In this document: positions 24,170-37,900 of the stretch, in pieces
Layout: each line of letters opens with the position of its first letter
Position numbering within the stretch: position 1 is the first letter of the stretch
Assembly (NCBI RefSeq): GCF_905404315.1
Contig: NC_066286.1
Coordinates: forward strand, 10,609,501-10,673,500
Reading direction: 5' to 3'
Origin: Leptidea sinapis
Lineage: Eukaryota; Arthropoda; Insecta; Lepidoptera; Pieridae
Length of the DNA stretch: 64,000 nucleotides
Program-made: the position numbers and the translations under genes
Notes under the pieces: generated by a model
What the model was told of the DNA's origin: nothing
Databases searched by the model: none
What the model saw: only the letters and a program-made list of their open reading frames with translations

Positions 24170-24518
24170 TTATTTCCCATTATCATTTCAATTTTCCAAG
24201 TATAAAAATAAGATTGATAAAGAAATTTTTATACCCTATCTATATATACTATCTTTGACTTTTCTGTCCCAATAAACTTATCGACGGTAACTCACCTTAT
24301 CCGAACACGCTGTCTGTCAATGGGACGACGTATTGCTTACCAGCGATAGAAGTTTGAATGGAAATTTCAATTCATGCGTCCGACCGATAAGTAACGAGAG
24401 CCGATAAGTCATACTTATCGCCTTATATTGCGACAGCTTCAGATTATTGAAAGCTAATTACTGACAGTAGCAGGTAGTAATTTATCTCTATCTGTACATA
24501 GCATATTGGGAATGGCCG
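24170..24518. mobile_element. Harbinger-type MITE, degraded copy
   Basis: Matches, in opposite orientation, the well-bounded 34653-34940 element (shared: CCCAATAAACTTATCGACGG, GACAGACAGCGTGT complement, CGATAAGTCATACTTATCGC). The right end ATTGGGAATGGCCG is followed by TTA. The left end is eroded. Confidence 0.6.
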
Positions 24519-25059
24519 TTATTGATTAGGTGAACAACCCAAAAAGTACATTTTATTGAAAAATAGATATACCTTATAATACGGATGTCTTCAATTTTGA
24601 TGAATTATAATATAAACAAAAATCTCAAGTAGTTCGAGAGAATTATATTGACTTTTACATTTTTGGATCGAAGTTCCATAAGGGACGATGCGGAGGGGTA
24701 CCATAACCGGGAAAAAAGTCCAGAACCTAAGATTATTATTATTTAGATATATTTTTAGATATTCCCAATACAAGTGTCCTAAGACAACTTACTGGGAAGT
24801 CTTAACCACTAAAAAAATGTATATGTAATCTTTGAAATAAACGAAATTTATTTATTATTTATTATTATTTAAATATAAATAATTGACAAGTAACAATTAT
24901 TGACATAAATTTATATTGTAATGTAGTGTAATTTATATTGTATTATATGTTATTGAAGATAAATTTCTTTGACTATTACGTTGCGCGCGCACAATAACAC
25001 ACAACGACATCTAAAAATAAAATTCATTCAGAAATTTTCTGGCGATTGCGACATTTTTT

Positions 25060-25680
25060 TTTGTGCCACAGAAGAGGGCTACTCGCGCTATTTATAACCT
25101 AGGTCCTAAAGAATCTTTGAGAGCAAAATTCAAAGAATTTAACATCTTGACTGTTGCTTCTCAATATATTCTTGATAATGTAATGTCTGTTCATAGGCAC
25201 ATAAGTGAATTTGCGAGAAACTGTCAGAACCATAATGTTAGCACCAGGAACAGACATAAACTTATGATGCCTACTGCTCGAATAAGTCGAGTTACTAATT
25301 AGTCTTTTGCGGGGCGATGTATGGGCTTTTACAACAAGATCCCAGAAAATGTTCAAAACAAAAGTATTACGTTATTCAAAAGAATTGTTAAAAAACGTTT
25401 GTGTGGTGAAGGTTACTATAACATAAATGACTTTCTTAATGATACCACAGATTGGGAATGGAGTGACCGCCCTCAGGATATTAAATAATAAGTTTAATTG
25501 TACAATATTACTTTGTCAACATATTTTTTCGATGAAAAAAAAAGCCCGCTGGGTTTATTGCACCCATTCTACTCAGGTCTGAGGCCTTCATTTTGGAATG
25601 GGTGGTAGTTTTGACTTTCAATAAGTGATGTCACATCCTATTTTGAATAAAAATATTTGAATTGGAATTTGGTTTCTTCG
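25060..25680 (+). mobile_element. LINE tail L-C (reverse transcriptase C-terminus and UTR)
   Basis: A frame from 25063 encodes QKRATRAIYNLGPKESLRAK, the usual C-terminal region of jockey/CR1-like reverse transcriptases. After one stop at 25300-25302 it continues through FYNKIPENVQ to DRPQDIK and a final stop. The UTR ends AAAAATATTTGAATTGGAAT. It lies in the mesh-LARGE intergenic region. Confidence 0.7.
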
Positions 25681-25860
25681 TCCATTATTAGGACAGGCAA
25701 AGGGTTCAAGCCAATACAGCCATATTCGTTAATATTCAAAAATTTATTTCACGATTTTTACAATATTGTTATTTCTACAAACGTAGAATAGCACGACGAA
25801 TAAATAATTTTAAGGATTCGTTTTGTTACGCCAATGAAGTATAACTTCTTGCGTGCACAT
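25664..25860 (-). mobile_element. MITE half related to 47510-47849
   Basis: Inverted partial copy: GGTTTCTTCGTCCATTAT, GTAGAATAGCACGACGAATA and the end GAAGTATAACTTCTT. All recur as complements in 47510-47705. Confidence 0.5.
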
Positions 25861-25974
25861 ATAAGTATACACAAACTTTTTTTTATTTTATACAGTGGAA
25901 TCCAGTGGCAACTGCTCATTTTTTTAGTAAATTAGTAAGATTAATATTTTTATAATAAGGAACTTCGTTCCTAT

Positions 25975-26300
25975 CCGGTGTCCCACGACACCACATGGTT
26001 TTTTCCACTTCTACTGCAAAAATTGCAACTCAGAGTTTAAGACGCATCTTATATAAGTAGTCGTCTTACACGCTGCAACAACACTTGCCATGCTTATAAA
26101 CAAGAAGCACGGAAGATGAGAGTAGGTACTGTGGTGCACCCGCGCTTTTACTGCCATTCTCGCAGAGCCACCGCCCCGCGATAGATAGAAGTCGCCGCCA
26201 TTATTAGTTTCACTCCTGGGGTTCGGCGGAGGGCCACAGTCACAATCCGCGCCATAAATCGCTCTTACGGTATTATTCTACATGAGCGATATATTACATA
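25975..26300. other. Hairpin-rich GC stretch upstream of LARGE
   Basis: Contains the small palindromes GGAACTTCGTTCC and GGTGTCCCACGACACC and a GC-rich block at 26140-26250, unlike the flanking AT-rich DNA. Whether it is a repeat or part of the LARGE upstream region cannot be told here. 26301-27003 shows no other element. Confidence 0.35.
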
Positions 26301-27003
26301 GGTCTGTTTAATTTCAATGGTTAGCATGATTTCGTACAATACAAAAAAAATATCATTTTGAATTAAATAACAATTATTACGGTAGATTTACAAAAAACTA
26401 CAAATATTCAGTAAAAGTTTAAGAAATCTAAATGAAAAGTAGACCTACTTTTAAGTCAAGTAAAATAAAATAGGTAGGTACTCTGTGGTCTAAACTGGTC
26501 TCCGAACACCAAAGAATATATGTCATAAAGACATTGACAATTTTTCAAGCTCAGTCAGAAAAAACAGATGACTGCAGAGTTATGACAGATCAGGTGACAA
26601 TTGACAGAACACCACTTGGACCTTGATATGAGATTACTACTTGCTAAAGTAAATAAATAATAAAATATCGATCGATTGTATTTATCACAGTGTGCCTTGT
26701 GTGTTTTAAACTTATTTAGTTAAAATATATATCAGGTAGCAACTAATTTCTTTCCATTTATTTGAATAATTAATAAACAATTTGATTTCAGTGAAGAAAC
26801 CTACATAAATTTAAATAAAGAATTAAAATTTTACAAGATACAGTTCTTTAATATTTTTTTGTAATGGAACAATATAGATAGTTATAGCAAGTTATAGACT
26901 CAGCCAAATGGATAAATCTAAAATAAATTATAATTTTCTCCAATACTTAGTAATTTTAAAATGACATTACTATCCGATATAAAATAATTCTATAGTGCTT
27001 AAA

Positions 27004-27021
27004 ATGACGCAAGAAAAATGA
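27004..27021 (+). promoter_or_regulatory. Short upstream ORF overlapping the LARGE start codon
   Basis: ATG at 27004 opens a five-codon frame (MTQEK) whose TGA (27019-27021) overlaps the LARGE start as ATGA. If the leader includes it, this uORF could modulate initiation. The transcription start is not known, so this is inference. Confidence 0.45.
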
Positions 27022-30000
27022 GTTTCAGTACAAATAATGTGTACTGTATATACTACCGGACCAGATTTGGGATTCCACTTGGATTATGGGTACTCCTCTG
27101 CTTAACATACTATTGGTGGTTGATATCAAATATGAGTGTATTGGAGAAGGAACATGTAGTGTACAAAAAACAGTTGAGGATTTCAAAAAGTGTGGATGAG
27201 TTAAATCAAATGCCTGTTTACACTGAACTTTCGTATAAGGTACCTGAGGTAAGAATTTCAAATTTATTTTCCAGATTCACCAAGACAATAATTGTGTATT
27301 ACCTACTTCTCTTTACAAATCTGATTGAAATAATAAGTAAATAAAAATTGAAAATTGAGTTAAATCATTCTGTATTGTTAGCCAACTCAATCAAGCCATC
27401 CATAGCAATGATATGTTCTGCTATTTCTTTTTGAGAAATCTCATATTGTTTAGTGACATGATCCAGATGTACTGAAGAAAGCTGACAGTGACCCTATAAT
27501 CCCTTTTAACATAATCCTAATCTATTAAAAGTTCTTTAGCCTGAAATTTCAGCTAATTTCTTTCCTGGTATAGTTGGGAATACTTCACATGTAATATATA
27601 TATTTTTTTAACACTGTTGTTGTTCTTTTTGATGAAATTAAGTATGTAATTTAACATATTTCTTAAGTTAAAAGTAAAATTGCAACAAATTTATTTTCAG
27701 ATACCAGACAATGTGGGTTCATTATGTGAAACAGTGCATATAGCTCTTGTGTGTATGGGAAAGTGTACACGAAATATAACTCCCATGCTCAAATCTCTGT
27801 TACATCATAGACAGAATCCGTTACACTTTCATATTATTGTCGATACTATGTCAGAACATGTTATAAGTGCACTTTTTGACACTTGGGAATTGCCTGATGG
27901 TATGTCATTTATTTTCAGTTTGAATGAGTATTTGGTTTGATAATACAGTTTGTACACAAATAAAATTTGAAAAACATAATTTTTTGAACAATGAGGTTCT
28001 CACGGAACGCCGTGCAGAGAGAGAACCTGAGAGTTGAACAAAGCATATAAGATTTTATAATGGTTGGCTCAGTTGGTTAGAGCACTGGCATGGAACGCCA
28101 GAGGTTGTGGATTCGAGTCCCGCATTCACAAAATTTTGTTTGTGTAAATTAATTATATTAAGTAAAAATGTAAAATGGTGTTAAGTAATAAATTTTATCT
28201 ACACCCATGCTTTACATCCTCTATTAAAAATTCTAAAACAATTAGCTTATTGTCAACAATAAACCACCCAATGTTGTAATAACCATTACATCATCCAAAC
28301 GAGTGTTGTAATGAAAGTAAGTACAACATTATATCATCCGTTTTCATAATAACACTACTTTGGGTGATATTATGGTTACTAGGACTGGCTTTTTAACGTT
28401 AGCAGTAAGCTAACTGTTTCAGAATTGTTTAAAGAATATTCATATAATGGGTGTAGATAAAGTCTTGTATGCAACTGTTGATAATTAGGTATTAAAACAC
28501 TCATGTGATACTATTATCACATTCGTGTTTAATAGCCCTTATTACACAGCAGTTGCATAAATAACAATTATTATGATCGATATTTTTGACATAAATGGAC
28601 TCCAAATTTGAATACAGGTTTTTTGTTGATGACCAATACAAAATTTCTTATTTACATAGCCGATGATATACTTAAGGAAATGCAAATCCATTCCATAAAT
28701 AGCTTCATATTATTGTTCCATGTTTCAGTTAAATATACTCGATATAATGCCCAGAATAGGCTTATCGAAGTGCGGTGGATACCAAACAGTCATTACTCGG
28801 GCATATACACCCTGGTCAAACTATTGTTTCCAAGTATACTGCCTCTGAGCTTGAGGCAAGTAATTGTATTGGATTCCGATCTGACATTCCTTTGTGATGT
28901 TGCTGAGCTATGGAGTATGTTTAAAAATATGACAGATGAACAGGTAATCCAAATCTTTCCGTAATAAATGTTATCTTATCTTTTCAAACTAACATACTGA
29001 TTTTGATGTGGTTTATTCATACTGATTTATAAAGAAACAGAAGTCTCGCTGAGTTTTTTGTGCCTCTTCTTCGCAGGCCTGAGGAATTCTTTTTGCCAAG
29101 GGATGGTAGATTAAAACTTTAAAAAACTGTATATTAACTCATATGCAATTGGTGTAAATACGACTATTTTCGGAACAATCGGAGGTCCTTCAGGGTGAGT
29201 TTTATGAGTTCACGGTTGTGCCCTGCACTGCGTACTTAACTCTCAACGCAGGACATGTCGTCGTCGAACGGTTGGCTCAGTTGGGAGAGTGCTTGGGCGG
29301 AATGCGAGTGGTCGCGGGTTTGAGACCCGCATCGTTCATAAAATTTTGTCTTCAAATTTTATTTGTGTAATTGATCCCAGAAGTGAGGGTATCTTTAAAA
29401 ACATAACAAATATTGAAACAGTAATCGGACAGAGTAATGCCCTAACTAGTCAATGGTTGAAAAGCTTTACCAGTGGGAGGCTCCTTTGCACAGGAAGCCG
29501 GCTAGATTATGGGAACCACAACGGCGCCTATTTCTGCCATGAAGCAGTAATGTGTAAGCATTGTGTTTCGGTCTGAAAGGCGCCATAGCAAGTGAAATTA
29601 CTGGGCAAATGAGACTTAACAAGTCTCAAGATGACGAGCGCAATTGTAGTGCCGCTCAAAATATTTGGGTTTTTCATATGGCGTATCAATTACCATCAGC
29701 CGAACGTCCTGCTCGTCTCTTTCCTTATTTTCATAAAAAAAAAAGTCTGTCGACGCCCGGGACATCGCTTTTTATAGACATCTCCACCCTCTCCTCCTCC
29801 CACTTTCTCCAGTATAGATATGATATTTCAGTTTATAGGTCTGGTTGAGAATGAGAGCAACTGGTACTATATTGAGAACCACTGGCCTGCCTTGGGTCGG
29901 GGTTTCAACACAGGAGTGATGCTCTTAGACCTGCAGAAACTTAGAGCGCTCACAGACTGGACTAAGCTCTGGCAAGATGTCACAACGAAGTACCTGGAAA

Positions 30001-31909
30001 CTCTCAAGAAGACAACCCTAGCTGACCAGGATGTTATCAATGCTGTGTTGAAGACCAATCCAAGTTTTGTGTATAATGTGAGCTGTGTTTACAATGTGCA
30101 AATGTCTACGCATACTTTAGCCAAGAATTGTTATGGCGAAGATGTTAATAATGTCAAGGTATGTTTCCACTGGTGAACGATAGGACCTGTTCTATTTCAT
30201 TTAAATTTAAATTCAAATTCAAAATTTATTCACTCTTAAACTTGAATAAGTTATTAAGTGTTAATAGCATTCAAATGAGTTAGTATAATAACAATAAATT
30301 TAGAAACATTAGTCCCAATTTATCATTCAAATAATATTTCACATTATAATAGGCCTTACTTGTTAATTTATTTTTTAAGTTAAGTACCTACATTATTATT
30401 TTTTTAATTGGTAATATTTTATTTAATATATCACAATCCTTATAAAGGCCACATATACCTGATGGACGACGAAAACCATGCTACATGGACAAACCGCATT
30501 ACCAGATATATGTTGCTATTCCTTAAGATGGGAGTAGGTTCTATGCTTGAAGGCCCCTTAGTCATATTAGTTCGCATGAAAAATTCCATTTTAAGTCTCA
30601 AAATTAAATTCGCAGTCAGATAGTGGAACGGCAAAACTGTGCTTAAAAATAATGTAAGCACACTTTTCTTCTTAGTCGTGTGTCAACTGTCACTGTCCGA
30701 ATCAAATCTGAACGGAATAATGTTTTACATTGCTCCTTTTTAACCAAGAATATTTTAAACAACTGGAGTAAATGCGGCAATGTATAGATATATCAGTCGA
30801 AGCTTATTATGGTATAATTTGTGGCATGTTCCACATTTCACCTTTGTTTTATACGACGTGATATGCCTATATGTATAGAATGTTATTGGTCTCAGAGCTC
30901 AGAGTAGGCCTACTGTCAAATGACATTACCACAAATGGCGTCATAAAGATTTCGCTATTTCAATACTTGATTTATAATATATACCCTATGAACAGACTTC
31001 CAACTGTTAAGTGATCAAATGTTGACCAATGGGCATATTACGTTGTTTTATCTACACCCACGCTTTAAATACTCTATTAAAGATTGTAAAACAGTTAGAT
31101 TATTGCTAACATTAAAACACGCATGAATGTCCTATTAACCATTACATCATCCAAACGAGTGTAGTAATGAAATTCAGTACAACATTACAACACTCGTTTG
31201 GATTATGTAATGGTTAATAGGACTGGCTTTTTTAATGTTAGCCGTAAGCTAACTGTTTCAGAATATTTTATAGAGGATTCATATTATGGGTGTAGGTAAA
31301 GTCTTGTATGCAACTGTTGATAATTAGGTATTAAAACATATGTGATACTATTATATAAACCCGCATTCGTGTTTTAATACCCCTTATTACACAACTGTTG
31401 CATAAATAACTATTAATTTACAGATAATTCACTGGAACTCGCCGAGTAAGTACAACATCAAGATACGCGATGCCGAGTTCTTTAGAAATATTCACCTATC
31501 GTATGTTAACTTTGATGGTAACCTGCTCAGGGAAAAACTTCACCGCTGCTGGCAGCATGAAGTGGTGACACATAAGGTGAGCATATTCAAATTCAAATAT
31601 TTTTATTCAAAATAGGATGTAATATCACTTATTGAAAGTCAAAAACTACCACCCATTCCAAAACCAATGCCTCAGACCTAAGGCTATGGTCATATGTATC
31701 GAACGTCATTGATATTGAATATTATTTTTAGACAAACAATTCCGACTTATGTCAAAGTTTTCGCGCCGCCACGAGAGTTAAACTGCGCACTCATATAAAC
31801 TACATGGACTATAGTTACTCGAGTTTCGACGCTTTTGACGTGACTCTGGCGGTACAGTTGTCTATGGATAGACTGCAGTTTCTCGAGAGGCTTGTCAAGT
31901 ATTGGGAGG
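27018..31909 (+). CDS. LARGE: LARGE exons 1-6: anchor and xylosyltransferase domain (GT8-like)
   Basis: Exon 1 carries a short cytosolic part and the membrane helix (LGLWVLLCLTYYWWLI). Exons 2-6 carry the first catalytic domain, with HIALVCMGKCTRNI, WIPNSHYSGIYTLVKLLFP, VIVLDSDLTF (metal-binding DxD), GRGFNTGVMLLDL, LADQDVINAVLK, IIHWNSPSKYNIK and EFFRNIHLSYVNFDGNLLR. All are family-typical blocks in the expected order. The exon 4 acceptor at 29829-29831 (CAG) was chosen over TTATAG two codons later because it gives Q-FIGLVEN, matching the family's Q-VLGLVEN. Confidence 0.92.
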
Positions 31910-34900
31910 GTAAGTAAGTATGCAAGTATTGTAAAAAGTATTTAATTAATTTGATCACAACTCTCTCTTAAATATGCCATTGAATAGCGGAGTATCCTAA
32001 CATAGAAGCTCCAATCGCTAATATTGATGTACACATTTGATAACGAAAAAAAAGGGTATTTTTGTTAAGTTTGCCATAGCAATCATCATCGAAATAAGAT
32101 TCATACAATATGTTGGGAACGGGAGCGAAAACGGGAACCGGAACCGGAACTGGAACAGGACACGAGATAATCTTCAATTTCAAACTTGCTTATTATTTTT
32201 AAAAACCCTTTATCTACGCGGACGAAGGGCGCGCGCATCATTTAGTACCAAAAATAGAATTTGAAATTCGTCTTTCAATAGAGTGCCTTGCTGCATCGAA
32301 GGGGGTATCCATTTAGACCCACCGCTCAATGACGCGACCACCGCAGCTGGAAAACCGTGAAAGACTGAAATCTGCACATTCGAGCCAAATGTCGACAATG
32401 ACTAATGCGGTTAGTAACAGTGGGAGGCTCCTTTGCACAGAATGTCGGCTAGATAATGTCCACAACGGCGCGTATTTCTGCCGTGAAGCAGTAATGTGTA
32501 AGCGTCATTGTGTTAAGGTCTGAAGGGCGCCGTAGCTAGTGAGATTACTGGGCAAATGAGACTTAACATCTTATGTCTCAAGGTGACGAGCGCAATTGTA
32601 GTGCCGCTCTGTAATGGGCAGAGCGTATCAATTATCATCAGCTGACCGTCATGCTCGTCTCGCTTCCTTAATTTAATAAAAAAACCGGTCCAACCGCATA
32701 ATACTATCACCGGTCTTAGGTACCTACAGTATGACTATTATAGTGAGACTTATACGATATTGTAACTTTATGTTTAAATGCTATGTGTATAGCAAAAATG
32801 GCATTGCTTGCGGCGGCGTCGTGTCCCTCAAATATGTGCGAAGGGAAACGATGGCTGGTCCATGCGTCAACTTGTGAACGAGTGCTGCTTTTTGGTGCCA
32901 GTTAGACCTGTTATAATATATAAGTAGTTAATAAATCATTGTAGGTATTTGTTGGATGCGATTACTACTTATGACAGTAATCACGACCATCATGTTCACG
33001 AAGCATCCTTAAACAATTAATTCAAGCTCTAAAGGTTGATGCATCTAATATAAAAGGCATTTATTTTCTCAAAATTGATTCCTTTACAATTCTTTTTGAT
33101 GTCATTTCTAATAATGACCAATTGTATAAATATACGATCACTTATATTTATACAATTGGTCTTTATTACTTTTATCAAAATTTAATATTTAAACGCTTTT
33201 AACTTTAAACCCAATTCATATATTGGATAAACCTTACAAAGTTATTGGTTTTGTATATAACAGCCATTGTAAAATACTCTATTGACTGAAAAGAATGGCA
33301 GTTGAGTTTATTGTATGTTCTTCTCACGAGCGCTACTTTTTCCGAACATATTATGGTAGATTCAATAATTTAATAGAAATATTTATAATGACGATTGAAA
33401 AGCACTTATTTTAAGCCTAATTGAATAAATTTTATTTAACTTTAACTTTGAAAAATACTGTATCAAATTTTAGCCACACGGTGCTTTTTTAATGTACAAC
33501 AATATTAGCAGATTTAGTACGTTCATTTTGTGTTTATTAAAGTTTTGAGTATGTATTCTGTTAAACGGACTTAAAAATAGTACATTACGATACAATTGCT
33601 CAAAGTAGGTCGTTCCCGCACGAACGAAGCGGGTGCGGGTTGACCTACGTGCGCACGAGTATCGTATATTAGGTATTTTTCCTATTAAGTTGCGCAAAGA
33701 TCGACCACTATAATTATTTCCATACATTCCCGCACGCTCATCACATTCCCGCACGCTCAGCTATATTCCCGCACGCTCATGTTATCGTGAGGGAAAGTGG
33801 TACTTTGCGAACGCAAATGCATGCGCAAAATCGAACTTTGCGCACGATAATAAAAAAAATAGATTTAAGCTATTTTTACAAGTCCTATATGAACATTAAT
33901 TATTTTACTTTATTAAATGAATGCTATTAACAGGTCCGCTCAGTGCAGCGATATATCTGTCTGAATGCGAAGTTACGAAGTTTGAGGCTTTCATCGGAGA
34001 ATGGTCGGATACGCTGAGCTTCAGAACTAATATCGGATACCATCTGGTCTTTAAACACGATAATGTGAGTATTATCGCAATGGAATTCGAAATTGGGCAA
34101 TATTTATCAATATTATATGTTATACAATTTTTAATTAGGCCTTCCCATATATAAATAACAACTGCCAATGAAATACATCGAAAGGTCACTCTTGATATTC
34201 ATTCGCTTGGTACAAGTTAGAATATCATCCCCACCATCTGGATATGTGGCGGTCCTCACCAGTGCGGTTTTCAAGGAGCTATCTTCCACTTACTACAAAG
34301 CTGTGGAATGAGCTTCCTTGTGCGGTGTTTCCGGGACGATACGTCATGGGTACTTTCAAAAAAAGCGCGTACACCTTCCTTAAAGGCCGGCAACGCTCTT
34401 GTGACTCCTGTGGTGTTGCAAGAGAATGTGGGCGGCGGTGATCACTTAACACCAGGTGACCCGTACGCTCGTTTGTCCTCCTATTCCATAAAAAAAATCT
34501 CACCAACAACCTACACAACACCCGATGGACAAATGTCTCAAGCTGAAGACAGTTGAAAGAAGCGATGCCTGCACTATCGCTCAAACAGACACTTCTTATA
34601 CCATTAACTATGTTAACATTACGGTTATGACAGTTTCTAGAAAATTCACTTACGGCCGTTCCCAATATACTATCTACAGATACAGATAAATTACAACCTT
34701 CTACGGTCAATAATCTGAAGCTGTCCCAATATACCCGATAAGTCATTCTTATCGCCTTATATTGGGACGCGTGAATTGCAATTTCCATACAAACTTCTAT
34801 CGCTCGTAAGCTATACGTCGTCCCATTGACAGACAGCGTGTACTAATAAGTTGAGTTACCGTCGATAAGTTTATTGGGGCAGAAAAGTCAACGATAGTTA

Positions 34901-37900
34901 CGATTTTTATTTCAAGTAAGAAAATTATTGGGAACGGCTGTTATGTGCCTAACATAGATTACATTATCAAGAATATATTGAGAAGCAACAGTCAAGATGT
35001 TAGTTATCGTTATGTGGATCGGGTATAAGATATCGCACCAATCGCCAATGAACCACCGAGAAAAGATAGTTCTTCAAGATATTATTTTATAATAAGACCT
35101 CTTTGGTAGAAATCAAATTGTAATAAGTCGTGGTAAGTTTAAGTTAGTCATGCGTAAGTGTAAGTGAACGTAACTTATTGTTTAAATACCTCCTAATTCG
35201 GACGGTTTCTATTGTATATTGCTATTTGTGCTCCTTTTTAGGGTTCCATAGCCAAATGGCACAAAACGGAACCCTTATAGATTCACGTCTGTCTGTCTGT
35301 CCGTCCGTATGTCACAGTCACTTTTTTCCGAAACTATTTGAACTATACTGTTAAAACTTGGTAAGTAAATGTATTCTGTGAACCGCATTAGGATTTTAAA
35401 TAGAAAAAAACAAATTTAGGTGTTCCCCATATTTAGAGCTGAAACTTAAAAAAAAAATCATCAAAAGCATTAGTGTCCATCTATGGATAAGTCTTCAAAA
35501 ATGATTTTGAGGTTTCTAATATATTTTTTTTCTAAACTGAAGTAGTTTGCGCAAGAGACACATCCAAAGTGGTAAAATGTTGTATATTATGATGTACATT
35601 ACTATGCACAAATCCACAAAAAATTGGTTTGAACGAGATCTAGGAAATATTTTTAGACGTCATAAATCATATTATCAATATATTATTTGAAAAAAAAAAT
35701 ACACTTTTATTAAAACATCGATCAAAGTTACAACGAACTACAGGAACTTTTATATTATGTTACTTGCTGCTACGGAACCCATGAATGAACATTGCATATT
35801 TAATTGCTCTGTATAATATATTGTATATATGTAATATGAGGTGTTTAGTATATTTCATTACGAGTGCGGAAAGCCTGTCATTGCAAAGAGTTCCGACAAA
35901 TGTGTACCCGAGCCGAGGCACAGCCGAAGGTGAGGGTTGACAGTCGGAACAAGTTGCAATGACGGTTCCGCACGTGTACTGAACAGCTATTTTGAATAAT
36001 GTTGCGAAAAATGAAGCAATTTAATAGAATAATAAAAACACAATAAACTCAACTAACTAATCATGGAAAATGGCGCCAACCGTAAAAGAATATAAGCAGA
36101 GATTTTTTTGTTTTCTTCACCCATTCTGGGTAGGCAAAGGGAACTATACATACAGCCAGTAGATTTTAGTAGTAGAGTTAGTAGTAAGAGAGTAGTTAGT
36201 AGATTCAGTAGATTTTTTTTATTGATACGAAATGAAAATGAAATTTAATGAGATAAAATGAAATGAAACCTAGCCATTATACTCATTGAATCAAATCATT
36301 TAGTGTGATATTGATACAAATTAGTAGCTTATTTTAGAAATATTTGAATGGATAATAAAAACTTCTATGATTTATTTTTTTTAAGAACTTCGTGGTTTGT
36401 TTTTTCTTTTTAATAGAGATTATTTTGACAGTTGGGAAAGATAACGCACTTGTTCGGAAAAAGAGAAAGAGCTCTTGTATGTAATAGCCCACATCCCGAA
36501 CGCTATACGTCCCTGCAATACGCCACTTTTTGAGCAACTGTATTAAAAAAGTCTGTTTGGTGGCTCTAGGTCCGGTATCCTGTGAACCATCTCCGCAACG
36601 TAGCCCTGGAGAACGTTAACACGCCATACGTGTTCCTGATGGACGCAGATTTTGTTCCTATGGCGGGCCTGTACGAGCATCTCCGCGCTGCCATCAAACT
36701 CACCAACCCTTATCCACAGAAAAAGGTATGAAAAGAAACTCCGCAATTAGTTAAAAGGCCGCCATATTAGTTACCTCGTGTCACTTAGAAATCAGGTCCT
36801 GGAACATGGAAGCCAACCAGTGAGAGTCTCCTTTACACAGGATGGCGGCTAGATATGGATACTACAACGACGCCTATTCCTGCCGTAAAGCAGTAATGTA
36901 TAAAAATATTTGTGTTTCGGTCTAAAAGGCGCCGTAGCTAGTGAAATTACTGGGCAAACGAGATTTAACATCTAATGTCTCAAGGAGACGAGCGCAATTG
37001 TTGTGCCACTCAGAATTTTTGGATATTTCAAGAATCCTGAGTGGCACTGCATTGTAATGGGCAGGGCGTATCAATTACCATCTGCTGAATGTCCTGCTCG
37101 TCTTGTCCCTTATTGTCATAAAAAAAAACCCGAAAGCACATCGTCAGGTTAGCACCTTTCATGGGTCAAATAGTCTTACGAAGATCACGTCGAACTTTCT
37201 CTAGAGTCATACAATTAGACAACTTCGTACCGGCGTAAAGGAATCGCGACCTTGACTTACTTAACTGTTTTGTAAACAACTTGTTTATTATGAAATTGAC
37301 AACTACGTACCGGCGTAGAGGAATCTCGACCTTGACTTACGTTTACTTAACTGTTTTGTAAACAACTTGTTTATTATGAAATTGACAACTACGTACCGAC
37401 GTAGAGGAATCTCGACCTTGACTTACGTTTACTTAACTGTTTTGTAAACAACTTGTTTATTATGAAATTGACAACTACGTACCGACGTAAAGGAATCTCG
37501 ACCTTGACTTACGTTTACTTAACTGTTTTGTAAACAACTTGTTTATTATGAAATTGACACCTACGTACCGACGTAAAGGAATCTCGACCTTGACTTACGT
37601 TTACTTAACTGTTTTGTAAACAACTTGTTTATTATGAAATTGACACCTACGTACCGACGTAGAGCAATCTCGACCTTGACTTACGTTTACTTAACTGTTT
37701 TGTAAATAACTTGTTTATTATGAAATTGACACCTACGTACCGACGTAGAGGAATCTCGACCTTGACTAACATTTACTTGACTGTTTTGTAAACAACTTGT
37801 TTATTATGAAATTGACAACTACGTACCGGCGTAGAGGAATCTCGACTTACTTAACTGTTTTGTAAACAACTTGTTTATTATGAAATTGTCAACTGCGTAC

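Noticed and set aside
23831..24275. Overlapping frames of 100-121 codons on both strands
   Set aside because: They fall partly within a degraded Harbinger MITE and have AT-rich, biased composition. No domain is visible.
28062..28132. tRNA gene in LARGE intron 2
   Set aside because: The B box is altered, the acceptor stem does not pair and the SINE tail is present.
29832..29838. LARGE exon 4 starting after TTATAG at 29838
   Set aside because: The CAG at 29829-29831 gives two extra residues that align with the family and a better acceptor.
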